In this document: in pieces, positions 1 to 8,195 of the stretch
Layout of the letters: each line of letters starts with the position of its first letter
Numbering within the stretch: the first letter of the stretch is position 1
Source of the DNA: Porphyromonadaceae bacterium COT-184 OH4590
GTDB taxonomy: Bacteria > Bacteroidota > Bacteroidia > Bacteroidales > Paludibacteraceae
Length of the DNA stretch: 64,000 bases
Direction of reading: 5' to 3'
NCBI GenBank assembly: GCA_000768855.1
Contig: JRAN01000012.1
Location: 37,838 to 101,837 of the forward strand
Program-made: the position numbers and the translations under genes
The notes under the pieces: generated by a model
The model's input: the letters and a program-made list of their open reading frames with translations, nothing else
Databases searched by the model: none
What the model was told of the DNA's origin: nothing

Positions 1-246
1 AACAGAGATATATGATTATTTTGTAGTGATTATTGGAAAAGTTATAATGAGCTTATTCCTTGTGAAAAACACTACCAATCAAAATCTCAAACATTTACAG
101 TTGAAGGGTATAACAGTTTGATTAGACATTATTTAGCAAGGTTTAAACGAAAAACAAAATGCTATTCCAAATCTCAAAAAATGATAGAATATTCATTGAA
201 ATTACTCTTTTTAAAACGAAACGACATATTGTCTATAGTTGTTTAA
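1..246 (+). pseudogene. IS1-family transposase, 3' fragment with in-frame stop
   Basis: The frame starting at base 1 reads to a TAA at 244-246 and encodes the C-terminal part of an IS1-type DDE transposase, which cuts and joins insertion-sequence ends. Recognisable are CSDYWKSYNE, then TVEGYNSLIRHYLARFKRKT and KCYSKSQKMIEYS, the usual IS1 tail (VEGxNSxIRHxLARxxRKTxCxSKS). The 5' part lies outside the window. A TGA at 13-15 interrupts this frame, so the copy is probably dead unless that codon marks a frameshift in the original. I could not identify the right terminal repeat. Confidence 0.8.
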
Positions 247-275
247 CAATACCAAAAATATTACAAGTAATTATA

Positions 276-311
276 GAAGGTTACCTATATATCAGTATAA
301 CTGTAACCTTC
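276..311. repeat. Inverted repeat downstream of IS1 fragment
   Basis: GAAGGTTAC at 276-284 is repeated inverted at 303-311 (GTAACCTTC), with a further TATA/TATA pairing possible inside the loop. It lies 30 bases past the transposase stop. It could be a terminator or part of the insertion-sequence end. No strong T-run follows. Confidence 0.45.
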
Positions 312-414
312 GTTTATTAAAACAAACAACCGGAATCATAAAATTATTGCTATATGTATCAATCATATTTATGCTAAAATCTCCTTCCAGTATAACACTT
401 TATTTATAATTCAT

Positions 415-439
415 TAGTAAAAAAAAATTTTTTTTACTA
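415..439. repeat. A/T palindrome upstream of the LRR gene promoter
   Basis: TAGT, nine A, eight T, then ACTA: an almost perfect palindrome that abuts and slightly overlaps the TAACTTTG -7 element at 438-445, so it fills the -10 to -35 zone. It may be an A-tract that affects the promoter, or an operator. Function is not known. Confidence 0.4.
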
Positions 440-445
440 ACTTTG
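438..445 (+). promoter_or_regulatory. Promoter -7 element, LRR gene
   Basis: TAACTTTG fits the Bacteroidota TAnnTTTG consensus. It lies 48 bases before the ATG at 494, which argues against starting the gene at the TTG inside this element. Confidence 0.6.
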
Positions 446-493
446 CCTATCAAAAAAGTACTTATAATTAACAAACAAAACTCATACAAAGAA

Positions 494-1951
494 ATGAATA
501 AAATTTTTCAAAAAATGACTGTCGCCATATTGACAGTAGTATTTAGTGCTTCATTGGTTCAGGCACAGGAAGTAAATATGGATCGTTATATTACAATGAC
601 CATAAAGGATAAAAAGAAGATATGGATTAGACTCTGGGCAGATGCCGACAATACAAAAATAAAAATAAAAAGTGGCAACAAAGAGCAAACCGTAACTGTA
701 GATAACAAATGGGCAAAATGGCAGGGTTATACAGCAGAAGAGGGTACGGGTACTATGATTATTTACGGCAATGTAAAAAAACTCGACTGTAGCAACAATG
801 CTTCAAACATTACAGGATTGGAGATAAAACACAATACTCAGTTGCAAGATTTGCTTTGTTATAGCAATTCTATTACCTCTCTTGATGTAAGTCACAATAT
901 ACAACTCAAAGTATTGGGTTGTTTCAGCAATTCCATTACCTCTCTTGATGTAGGAAACAATGCTCAACTAATTGATTTGGATTGTCATAAAAACAAAATT
1001 ACATCGCTTGATGTAAGCAATAATACACAGTTGACAAAATTGTTTTGTATGGAAAACTCCATTACATCGCTTGATGTAAGCAATAATACACAATTGAAAT
1101 TGCTGAATTGTTCCGAGAATAAAATTTCTACTCTCGATGTAAGTAAAAATACTCAGTTGGATAAACTATACTGTGCTAAAAACTCAATTACATCTCTTGA
1201 CATAAGTAAAAATGAGAAGCTGACCGGATTAGATTGCTCAGAAAATCAAATTTCAACTTTCGATTTAAGTAAAAATACCCAGTTGGAGTGGTTATATTGT
1301 TATGAAAACTCTATTACATCGCTTGATATAAGTAAAAATACGCAATTGAAGAATTTGCGCTGCTATAATAATCGTCTTACTGTACTTGATGTAAGTAAAA
1401 ATACCCAGTTGGAATGGTTGTATTGCCATGAAAACTCTATTACATCGCTTGATATAAGCAAAAATACGCAATTGAAAGATTTTGTATTGCATAACAACAA
1501 TTTTACTACTGCTGTCATTGATGATATTTACTGCTATCTGCCGGATAGAAGAGGTAAAGCAACGGGTATCATACGACCAGTACTTAATGCTTCATCTTCC
1601 GAAAAAAGTAAAATACTTGCCTCTAATGGTAAAAATGCTACCGACAAAAATTGGAAAATAATGTATTATAAAGAAAAACTCGAAATTACAGGGTTTACCG
1701 GCACACACACTTGTACAAGCAACACAGAAGAAGTGGAAAATATTTCGTCTTTATTAGTTTACCCAAACCCTGTCAAAGATATTCTGCATATAACCTCCGA
1801 CAAACCCATACACAGCATACATGTATATGATGTATATGGAATGGAAGTACTTCATGCCGTCAATACGAACAACATCAATGTATCGCACTTACAAGCAGGT
1901 GTTTATATGGTACATGTCGACGGCAAAATAATGAAAGTAATTAAGGAATAA
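494..1951 (+). CDS. Secreted leucine-rich-repeat protein with T9SS sorting domain
   Basis: A 485-residue exported protein. Start 494 is chosen because the longer frame would begin inside the promoter. An N-terminal signal peptide ends near VQAQ. From about residue 97 to 337 there are some eleven 21-residue leucine-rich repeats of the pattern LxxLxCxxNxITSLDVS, with a Cys at a fixed place in most of them. The last ~70 residues (VYPNPVKDIL to the end) are a type A T9SS C-terminal sorting domain, so the protein is expected on the cell surface or released. Such proteins usually bind ligands or host surfaces; the ligand cannot be read here. Repeats are partly homogenised at the DNA level. Two hairpins follow the gene. 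Confidence 0.85.
   Translation: MNKIFQKMTVAILTVVFSASLVQAQEVNMDRYITMTIKDKKKIWIRLWADADNTKIKIKSGNKEQTVTVDNKWAKWQGYTAEEGTGTMIIYGNVKKLDCSNNASNITGLEIKHNTQLQDLLCYSNSITSLDVSHNIQLKVLGCFSNSITSLDVGNNAQLIDLDCHKNKITSLDVSNNTQLTKLFCMENSITSLDVSNNTQLKLLNCSENKISTLDVSKNTQLDKLYCAKNSITSLDISKNEKLTGLDCSENQISTFDLSKNTQLEWLYCYENSITSLDISKNTQLKNLRCYNNRLTVLDVSKNTQLEWLYCHENSITSLDISKNTQLKDFVLHNNNFTTAVIDDIYCYLPDRRGKATGIIRPVLNASSSEKSKILASNGKNATDKNWKIMYYKEKLEITGFTGTHTCTSNTEEVENISSLLVYPNPVKDILHITSDKPIHSIHVYDVYGMEVLHAVNTNNINVSHLQAGVYMVHVDGKIMKVIKE
1266..1476 (+). repeat. 126-bp-spaced duplicated segment within LRR gene
   Basis: The 85 bases at 1266-1350 recur at 1392-1476 with 5 differences that I count. The offset of 126 equals two 21-residue repeat units, so this is a recent two-repeat duplication inside the LRR array. 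Confidence 0.8.
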
Positions 1952-1982
1952 AAATACAGACAAAAAATTACTTTAATCATTC

Positions 1983-2004
1983 TTGGGATTTTTACAAATC
2001 CCAA
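1983..2004 (+). terminator. Hairpin after LRR gene
   Basis: TTGGGATTT, loop TTAC, AAATCCCAA: a perfect 9-bp stem 31 bases after the stop codon. No long T-run follows, and a stronger hairpin lies further on. Confidence 0.5.
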
Positions 2005-2053
2005 AATACTGTTGAATTACTGAACTGTTTTTTGCCGAACCGGTGGAATTGTT

Positions 2054-2096
2054 AAACAAAACGAGAAGTAGTGTAAAACTACCTCTCGTTTTGTTT
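2054..2096 (+). terminator. Strong terminator hairpin after LRR gene
   Basis: A 13-bp stem (AAACAAAACGAGA with TCTCGTTTTGTTT), extended inside by GTAGT/ACTAC after one mismatch. The T-rich right arm is typical of the intrinsic terminators seen elsewhere in this window. Confidence 0.75.
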
Positions 2097-2866
2097 ATTA
2101 AGCTATCTTAGGCGAACATTGTGCTTTGTTTTAATAACAAATATTAAATTAAACAATACCTTATCTCTACTTCATTTGTAAATCTTAATTTCTAATTCGT
2201 AGTTTTACAATACATAAAATCTGCCACTAAGTTTCGTAATATTATTGTTTATAAATTATTTACCGATTGAATGGTTCGAAGGTAATGAGATTTTGGATTC
2301 ATGTGTTGCATACAAATACTTTTGGTAGTTTACAATAAATTAATATATAGTTTATTATATCTACAAGAAAATAATTAATAATTATGTAGTACTATAAACC
2401 TAAATTCCGCATTGAGTTATTTTTTAAATATAAAACCAATTTCAAACATACTTATAATATGCTGAAATATATGTTTTTAAACAATGTTTTTTGAAAAAAT
2501 CTCTAACGCTACACATTAGAAAAATATATTATATCTTGTTAATCAGATAGTTATAGTTGTTTTTGGTTCTATTGCGGAATCTGAGATAAATGTAAGTCTG
2601 ATAAAAAGAGTACTACTTCTTTGATACACTCTTGCTCCCCAAGAGGTGGGTTTCTGCTTTCTTTTCTTCCGCCTTTGGCGGAACATTGGCGGGTGTTTTT
2701 GGGTTTTGTCTCTGAAAAATGACTTTTTGAGCAAAATCAAGACTAATTAAGCTGTAGAACAGAACTAAACAGGGGTAATTAAATGTAACTTTAAATAGTG
2801 TGAATATAAAAAATAATCTAAATGCTAATAGGCTAATAATTATATTGTTAGGGTGTTATAAAATGT
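2097..2866. other. Gene-poor AT-rich interval
   Basis: About 770 bases without a gene I can support. It is A/T-rich and has stop codons in all frames. The only distinct structure is a perfect small hairpin at 2667-2683 (TTCCGCC, TTT, GGCGGAA) in a more GC-rich patch at about 2630-2710. A 65-codon minus-strand frame (2543-2740) has no recognisable domain and no promoter and was not accepted. Confidence 0.5.
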
Positions 2867-3562
2867 CTAATCGCACTCAACCTTTATCGGTTCGCCCAAA
2901 TGTTTGGGTTGTGCGTCGATAGCTAAGTCGATAAAGAGTTTTATGCGGGCAAACCGCTCTCTTACTTTGGTTTTAAAACCGTTGTACATATCCACATCTT
3001 GAGCATTGTAGCCTACTGCTTCGAGCGATTTTTGTTTTGCTATGAATATAGCTCGCCTGTTGTGAAACTCTTGCGATATTATCGTAAAACTTTTTTGTCC
3101 GAATATCTTGTGTATTCTAATCATCGAATCGTAGGTTCGCAAGCCGGCATAGTCCAAATATATCTTATTTTCGGGTATGCCGTGTTGTATCAGGTCGTTT
3201 TTCATATCCAACGGCTCATTGTAATCCTTACGGCTATTGTCGCCACTTATCACTATGCAGTCTATCTTTCCTCTTTGATACAACTCTGCCGTAGCCAATA
3301 CCCTATTGGTGAAATATCGGTTGGGGCTGCCCGATTTCAGATATTTAGATGTTCCGAGTACTATACCTACTTTGTTGTGAGGAATATCGTCTATGTTGTC
3401 GAAAATGAGTTTGTCGGTGGTTCTGTCAACGAAGTAATCGGCTGCTACAATCATAGCAACTATAAGGCAAATTAGTGAGGCTAATATCCGTTTAAATCTG
3501 CATTTTAATAAAATTTGCATCTGTCGTATATTTATCTGTTTGTTTTTCATATATCTGTACAT
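2867..3562 (-). CDS. SanA/YdcF-family membrane protein (DUF218)
   Basis: A 231-residue protein with one N-terminal membrane segment (about residues 25-45) followed by a DUF218 domain. Visible signatures are VGIVLGTSKY, NRYFTNRVLATAELY, IVISGDNSRKDYNEP and TIISQEFHNRRA, the pattern of E. coli SanA. SanA-type proteins support envelope barrier function and resistance to vancomycin at high temperature; the biochemical reaction is not settled. The ATG at 3562 or the Met four codons later could be the start. A TATCTTTG element lies just upstream. Neighbours are unrelated, so it is probably monocistronic. Confidence 0.85.
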   Translation of the reverse strand: MYRYMKNKQINIRQMQILLKCRFKRILASLICLIVAMIVAADYFVDRTTDKLIFDNIDDIPHNKVGIVLGTSKYLKSGSPNRYFTNRVLATAELYQRGKIDCIVISGDNSRKDYNEPLDMKNDLIQHGIPENKIYLDYAGLRTYDSMIRIHKIFGQKSFTIISQEFHNRRAIFIAKQKSLEAVGYNAQDVDMYNGFKTKVRERFARIKLFIDLAIDAQPKHLGEPIKVECD

Positions 3563-3581
3563 ATGGGGGAATTTTTTTCTG

Positions 3582-3589
3582 CAAAGATA
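3582..3589 (-). promoter_or_regulatory. Promoter -7 element, sanA-like gene
   Basis: TATCTTTG on the minus strand, 20 bases upstream of the start codon. Confidence 0.6.
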
Positions 3590-3711
3590 ATAAAAAGAGA
3601 CTCTCGGATAACTTGCAAATTTTGTTCGGGTAGTTTCTAATAATTGGTTTAGCTGTTTATGTTTCTTTCAGTTGTTTGATAATCATATATTAGATACAAC
3701 AGAGAAAAATA

Positions 3712-3743
3712 TTTGGGTTTATAAAGAAATATATTTAACTTTG
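3712..3743 (+). promoter_or_regulatory. Promoter of M6 protease gene, both boxes
   Basis: TTTG at 3712-3715 and TAACTTTG at 3736-3743, separated by 20 bases. This matches the two-part Bacteroidota promoter (TTTG near -33, TAnnTTTG near -7) and is the clearest example in the window. Confidence 0.75.
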
Positions 3744-3792
3744 CATTCTTAGACATAAATCAATTTTATATAAATAAACAAAAATAGTACAA

Positions 3793-5646
3793 ATGAATAA
3801 ATATTTTCATCTATTAGTAGTGTCGTGTTTGTTGGTGTCTGTCAAAGGTTTTGCCGTTCCTGCATACCCACATCCGATACAGGTAACACAGTCAGACGGT
3901 AGCCAGTTGACTATCAATATTTGCGGCGATGAGTGGTTCAATTACATAACCACAGAAGACAACTATCTCTTGAAGCAAAATGCAAAAGGAGATTACGAAT
4001 ATGCAAAATTCGAGAACAATCTTATTGTCTCCACAGGAAGAGTTGCCAGACAAAACAGAAGTGTCGAAGAGAAAGCTTTTCTGCGAAAATTGGGCAAAAA
4101 CCCCATCAACCAACAGAAAGAGATTAAGGTGAGAAGCCTTCGCCAAAAGGAACTTGGTCATAACGGACACCAAAGAGTACCCAATCCGTTGATTGGACAA
4201 AAAAGAGGTTTGGTGATATTGGTGGAGTTTAAAGACAAAAAATTTGTTTCTCAAACAGCCCAACAGGATTTTAACAGACTATTGAACGAACCTAATTATA
4301 ACGAAAAAAAAGGTGCCTATAGAGCAACAGGGTCCGCAAAAGACTATTTCAAAGCCTCTAGCAACAATATATTCGACCCCACTTTTGATGTGGTAGGTCC
4401 TTATACTTTAAGTCAAAATGTAGATTATTACGGAGGCAACGACAAGCTATATGGACGAGATATGAGACCGAGAGAAATGATAAGAGAGGCTTGTGTGTTA
4501 GCCGATAATGATGTCGATTTCTCAAACTACGATACAGACAACAACGGCGAGGTAGATATGGTTTTCGTTTATTATGCTGGAGGTAACGAGGCAGAGGGAG
4601 GAGGCGACGCTACAATATGGCCACACAAATGGCAATTGAATCGTCCGTATGCATCGCACGACGGCAAAACCGTAAAGATTTATGCTTGCTCCTCCGAACT
4701 GAACATACACAAAGTTATGTGTGGAATAGGTACATTTTGTCACGAATTTAGCCATGTATTAGGGCTTCCTGACTTTTATAATACAGTCAAGTCACGCGAA
4801 TATACTCTTGGAGAGTGGGATATTATGACCTCAGGTCCTTATAATAATGGAGGTAATACTCCGCCTTCGTGGTTGGCACACGAAAGATTCTATCTAGGAT
4901 ATCTTTCGCCAATACTTCTGTCGGACATAGGCGAAAAGACCCTCGAGCCGATTATTCCCTCCAACAAAGCATTTTTATTGTCACCCTCCGGCAATACTCA
5001 TAATTTGGATGGAGCCAATCCCTCTCCTCAGTACTATTATTTGCTTGAAAACAGGCAATATCTCGGTTGGGATTCTGTATACAATACGACCAAAAGAGCG
5101 GGAAACGATTTGGGACACGGCTTGTTGATTACAAAAGTGGATTTCGACTATAATGCTTGGGAGAGAAACATCCCGAACAACGACCCGAATAACCTTAGGT
5201 TTGACATAATAGAGGCGGACGGAACACAATATTCATATAAAGGCGATACTTATCCGGGTACAAATAATGTAACTCAGTTTACTCCGAAACAGCAAAACGG
5301 TACCCCCTCCAATGCTATAATCACAAGAATAGAGGAGCTTGCCAATAATAATATCAAGTTCTACTATGGAGATTATACAAGTTCTGATTTGGAGGAATCA
5401 ACAGTCGAATCAAAAGAATTGACCCTGTTCTTCGACAACAACAAAAATTTGTTTGTAATTCTCACAGAAGAAGACAAACAGCAAGATTTGTTTGTTTACA
5501 ACATCGGAGGCAAGTTGATACAGCATTACAAAAAAGAGAGTTATAGTGGTAACTCCGTAGCAATCAGCAATCTGCCTAAGGGAAATAGTTACATTATATC
5601 GCTTGGCTCCGGAAGAATTAGAAAGTCGGCAAAGGTGCTTTTATAG
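3793..5646 (+). CDS. Secreted M6-family zinc metalloprotease
   Basis: A 617-residue exported peptidase. A signal peptide covers about residues 1-20. The catalytic zinc motif is HEFSHVLGLPDF: His317, Glu318 and His321 with Asp327, the HExxHxxGxxD form of family M6 (immune inhibitor A type). Around it are VDMVFVYYAGGNEAEGG and WDIMTSGPYNNGG, also typical of M6. The last ~80 residues (LTLFFDNNKNLF onward) look like a T9SS sorting domain, though less canonical than that of the LRR protein. Extracellular breakdown of protein is the expected role. It has its own two-box promoter and a ~50-base leader. Confidence 0.9.
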   Translation: MNKYFHLLVVSCLLVSVKGFAVPAYPHPIQVTQSDGSQLTINICGDEWFNYITTEDNYLLKQNAKGDYEYAKFENNLIVSTGRVARQNRSVEEKAFLRKLGKNPINQQKEIKVRSLRQKELGHNGHQRVPNPLIGQKRGLVILVEFKDKKFVSQTAQQDFNRLLNEPNYNEKKGAYRATGSAKDYFKASSNNIFDPTFDVVGPYTLSQNVDYYGGNDKLYGRDMRPREMIREACVLADNDVDFSNYDTDNNGEVDMVFVYYAGGNEAEGGGDATIWPHKWQLNRPYASHDGKTVKIYACSSELNIHKVMCGIGTFCHEFSHVLGLPDFYNTVKSREYTLGEWDIMTSGPYNNGGNTPPSWLAHERFYLGYLSPILLSDIGEKTLEPIIPSNKAFLLSPSGNTHNLDGANPSPQYYYLLENRQYLGWDSVYNTTKRAGNDLGHGLLITKVDFDYNAWERNIPNNDPNNLRFDIIEADGTQYSYKGDTYPGTNNVTQFTPKQQNGTPSNAIITRIEELANNNIKFYYGDYTSSDLEESTVESKELTLFFDNNKNLFVILTEEDKQQDLFVYNIGGKLIQHYKKESYSGNSVAISNLPKGNSYIISLGSGRIRKSAKVLL

Positions 5647-5765
5647 GCCTATTTTTAAACTAAATTCTAAATAGAGATTTGAGGACGTTATCTGATAACT
5701 CCTCAATCTTTGTTTATTGGTAAAAATACTCTTACCCAAATATAGAGAATTAGGGAAATAAGTAT

Positions 5766-5773
5766 TAACTTTG
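5766..5773 (+). promoter_or_regulatory. Promoter -7 element, guaA
   Basis: TAACTTTG, 38 bases before the guaA start codon. No clear -33 TTTG at the right spacing. Confidence 0.6.
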
Positions 5774-5811
5774 TAGGCTAATAAATCAATATTTAATTGG
5801 ACTAAAATATA

Positions 5812-7347
5812 ATGCAATACGATAAAATTCTTGTACTCGACTTTGGAAGTCAATACAATCAACTGATAGCCCGTAGAATTCGCGAGATGGGTGTTTTTTC
5901 AGAGCTTTTGCCACACACCATCACTGCCGACGAAATATCGAAAATACCCGATGTAAAAGGGATAGTATTTTCGGGCGGTCCCAAGAGTGTTTACGAAAAA
6001 GACGCTTTTGCTTGTGATGAAAAAATATTTGACCTCGGCATTCCTATACTCGGAGTGTGTTATGGTATGCAGTTGACCTCTAAGTACTTTGGAGGGATTA
6101 TCGGTAGAGGCGATACCAAAGAGTACGGCAAAATGGGTATCAATATAGTTGCGCCTTGCCCCTTGTTCGACAAACTGCCCGAACACCAGAATGTTTTTAT
6201 GAGTCATGGCGATTCTGTTACCGAGCTGCCTAAAGGATTTCGCCTTATAGCCAAGAGTGACAACAATATTGTGGCCTCTATCTGTAACGACGAAAAGCGT
6301 ATCTACTGCGTGCAGTTCCACCCCGAAGTACGTCACTCTGTTTATGGCAACGATATTATACACAATTTTGTATTTAAGATATGCTCTGCCCAAAATAATT
6401 GGACTATGGGCAACTATATAGATCTGCAAATCGAAGAGATACGCAAAACAGTGGGCGACCGCCACGTACTTTGCGGACTCAGCGGTGGTGTGGATTCGAC
6501 TGTGGTAGCCGTATTGCTACAAAAAGCTATCGGCAGCCAGCTAACTTGTATGTTTATCGACCATGGGCTGTTGCGTAAAGACGAAGGCGAGCAGGTAATG
6601 CGTACCTGTAGCGACCTTTTCGGTATCAACGTGGTAAAGATAGATGCCAAAGATAGATTTCTGGACAAGCTCGAAGGTATATCAGACCCGGAGAAGAAAC
6701 GTAATATAATAGGCGGAGAGTTTGTATATTGTTTCGACGAAGAGTCGAAAAAACTTGGAGATTTCGATTTTTTGGCACAAGGCACGCTATACAGTGATGT
6801 GGTCGAAAGCGGCACCAACACGGCTCACACTATCAAAACGCACCACAACGTTGGTGGACTTCCAAAAGATATGAAGTTTAAGCTAATAGAACCACTTCGC
6901 AAGTTGTTCAAAGATGAGGTGCGTACTTTGGGCGAAGCTCTCGGCATACCTCACGATATAGTGTGGCGTCAGCCATTTCCCGGTCCGGGGCTGGCTATCC
7001 GTATCATTGGCAATATCACTCAAGAACGTATTAATATTGTGCGAGAAAGCGATGCCATACTACGCCACGAAATAGTAAAAGCAGGCTTAGACAAAGAGAT
7101 TTGGCAGTATTTTACTGTGTTGACTAATATACAAAGTGTTGGCGTTATGGGCGACGAACGCACGTACGACCACGCCATTGCCATTAGAGCCGTTACCTCA
7201 ATAGACGGCATGACCGCCGAATGGGCTCGTCTTCCTTACGATGTGCTCGAAGTAGTAAGCCGTCGTATAGTAAACGAAGTGAAAGGAGTAAACCGCATTA
7301 TATACGACATTACATCGAAACCGCCTGCAACTATAGAGTGGGAATAG
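5812..7347 (+). CDS. guaA: GMP synthase (glutamine-hydrolysing)
   Basis: A 511-residue enzyme that converts XMP, ATP and glutamine to GMP in the cytoplasm. The N-terminal class I glutaminase domain has the nucleophile Cys83 in GVCYGMQL and its His in QFHPEV. The ATP pyrophosphatase domain has the PP-loop LSGGVDSTV near residue 223. The C-terminal dimerisation domain contains [12 protein letters not shown] and ends with the conserved KPPATIEWE. Length and domain order are normal. The gene has its own promoter and a hairpin that overlaps its stop codon. Confidence 0.97.
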   Translation: MQYDKILVLDFGSQYNQLIARRIREMGVFSELLPHTITADEISKIPDVKGIVFSGGPKSVYEKDAFACDEKIFDLGIPILGVCYGMQLTSKYFGGIIGRGDTKEYGKMGINIVAPCPLFDKLPEHQNVFMSHGDSVTELPKGFRLIAKSDNNIVASICNDEKRIYCVQFHPEVRHSVYGNDIIHNFVFKICSAQNNWTMGNYIDLQIEEIRKTVGDRHVLCGLSGGVDSTVVAVLLQKAIGSQLTCMFIDHGLLRKDEGEQVMRTCSDLFGINVVKIDAKDRFLDKLEGISDPEKKRNIIGGEFVYCFDEESKKLGDFDFLAQGTLYSDVVESGTNTAHTIKTHHNVGGLPKDMKFKLIEPLRKLFKDEVRTLGEALGIPHDIVWRQPFPGPGLAIRIIGNITQERINIVRESDAILRHEIVKAGLDKEIWQYFTVLTNIQSVGVMGDERTYDHAIAIRAVTSIDGMTAEWARLPYDVLEVVSRRIVNEVKGVNRIIYDITSKPPATIEWE

Positions 7348-7361
7348 TTGAGTAACTATTC
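7342..7361 (+). terminator. guaA terminator overlapping the stop codon
   Basis: GAATAGTT, loop GAGT, AACTATTC followed by TTTTATCTT. The left arm contains the TAG stop of guaA, so the ribosome would cover the arm while terminating. Confidence 0.7.
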
Positions 7362-7405
7362 TTTTATCTTCTCTGCCGGTCATATTTGTCGGGTATTTTT
7401 GAGGC

Positions 7406-8179
7406 TTACATTGTATCGTTTTCAAATAGTGTAAATGATACATGTTTATTATTGTGTTGTATGTATTTTATTTTAACATCTACAATATTACCTTTTTTTA
7501 TATGTCTGTACTTTAACATCTCTGTGTTATCCCGCTTTTTTGAAATTAAAATAAAACCCTCAATTAGTCCATCAAATATTGTAGCAAAAAAGCCTTGTGT
7601 ATTTCTTCCTGTAATTGTCGCTTGCAATATTTTCTCACTATTCAAAGCTGATTTCAAATTACAATAATCACTAGTAAATATAGTGTCTGTCAGAACTGCT
7701 TTTAGTTTATTTGTATTTTTTGTTTGAGTAAGCCTAAAATTGACTTTTTTATTAATTCTATTATGATAAATAATCCCAAGATCGGTTTCCCAAGCAGATA
7801 TTTCTAATGGAATCAAAGTGTATGTTGAAATATGTTTGACAAAAAATTTGTCATTAATAAGCTGCAAATATCCCCAAAGACTATTTAAAACATTTGCTTC
7901 CTCTATTAATTTGTCTACCCTTTCATTTTTTATAAACCTTAAGTCAAATGCTTCAAATTTACTATTGTCTTTTAAAGATTGTCTTATTTTAAACTCTACC
8001 TCATCTCCGTAACGAAACTCATGATAACTCCTTATCCCCTCCTCTCTCTTGCGTTTAATAAATTCGTTTTTATCAAAAAAGAAAAAAAAACTTTCCCCAG
8101 TTATAGTTTTTACTAAACCAAATCTACGTTCTGTATTATACCAAGTTATGTATCCGTAATAAATAATATTCTCTGTCAT
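7406..8179 (-). CDS. Predicted RNA-binding protein: cold-shock-like domain plus S1-like domain
   Basis: A 257-residue protein that I cannot tie to a named gene. Residues ~6-65 resemble a cold-shock domain (GYITWYNTERRFGLV, then a Phe run and a DKNEF segment like the second RNA-binding strand). Residues ~184-253 resemble an S1 domain (ATITGRNTQGFFATIFDGLIEG, GNIVDVKIKYI, VSFTLFEND). The middle has no recognisable fold. No signal peptide or membrane segment, so it should be cytosolic; RNA or single-stranded DNA binding is inferred from the two OB-like folds only. It ends head-to-head against guaA. No obvious promoter was seen. Confidence 0.6.
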   Translation of the reverse strand: MTENIIYYGYITWYNTERRFGLVKTITGESFFFFFDKNEFIKRKREEGIRSYHEFRYGDEVEFKIRQSLKDNSKFEAFDLRFIKNERVDKLIEEANVLNSLWGYLQLINDKFFVKHISTYTLIPLEISAWETDLGIIYHNRINKKVNFRLTQTKNTNKLKAVLTDTIFTSDYCNLKSALNSEKILQATITGRNTQGFFATIFDGLIEGFILISKKRDNTEMLKYRHIKKGNIVDVKIKYIQHNNKHVSFTLFENDTM

Positions 8180-8195
8180 ATTAACTTAATTTCTT

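Noticed and set aside
780-1503. Regular repeats that could be mistaken for a CRISPR array
   Set aside because: They encode in-frame 21-residue leucine-rich repeats with variable sequence; no identical repeats with unique spacers and no cas genes.
2543-2740. 65-codon minus-strand frame in the gene-poor interval
   Set aside because: Basic, low-information sequence with no domain, promoter or neighbour support; possibly a spurious frame over a GC-richer patch.
5899-6465. 188-codon antisense frame inside guaA
   Set aside because: Entirely within a certain gene, no domain or promoter.
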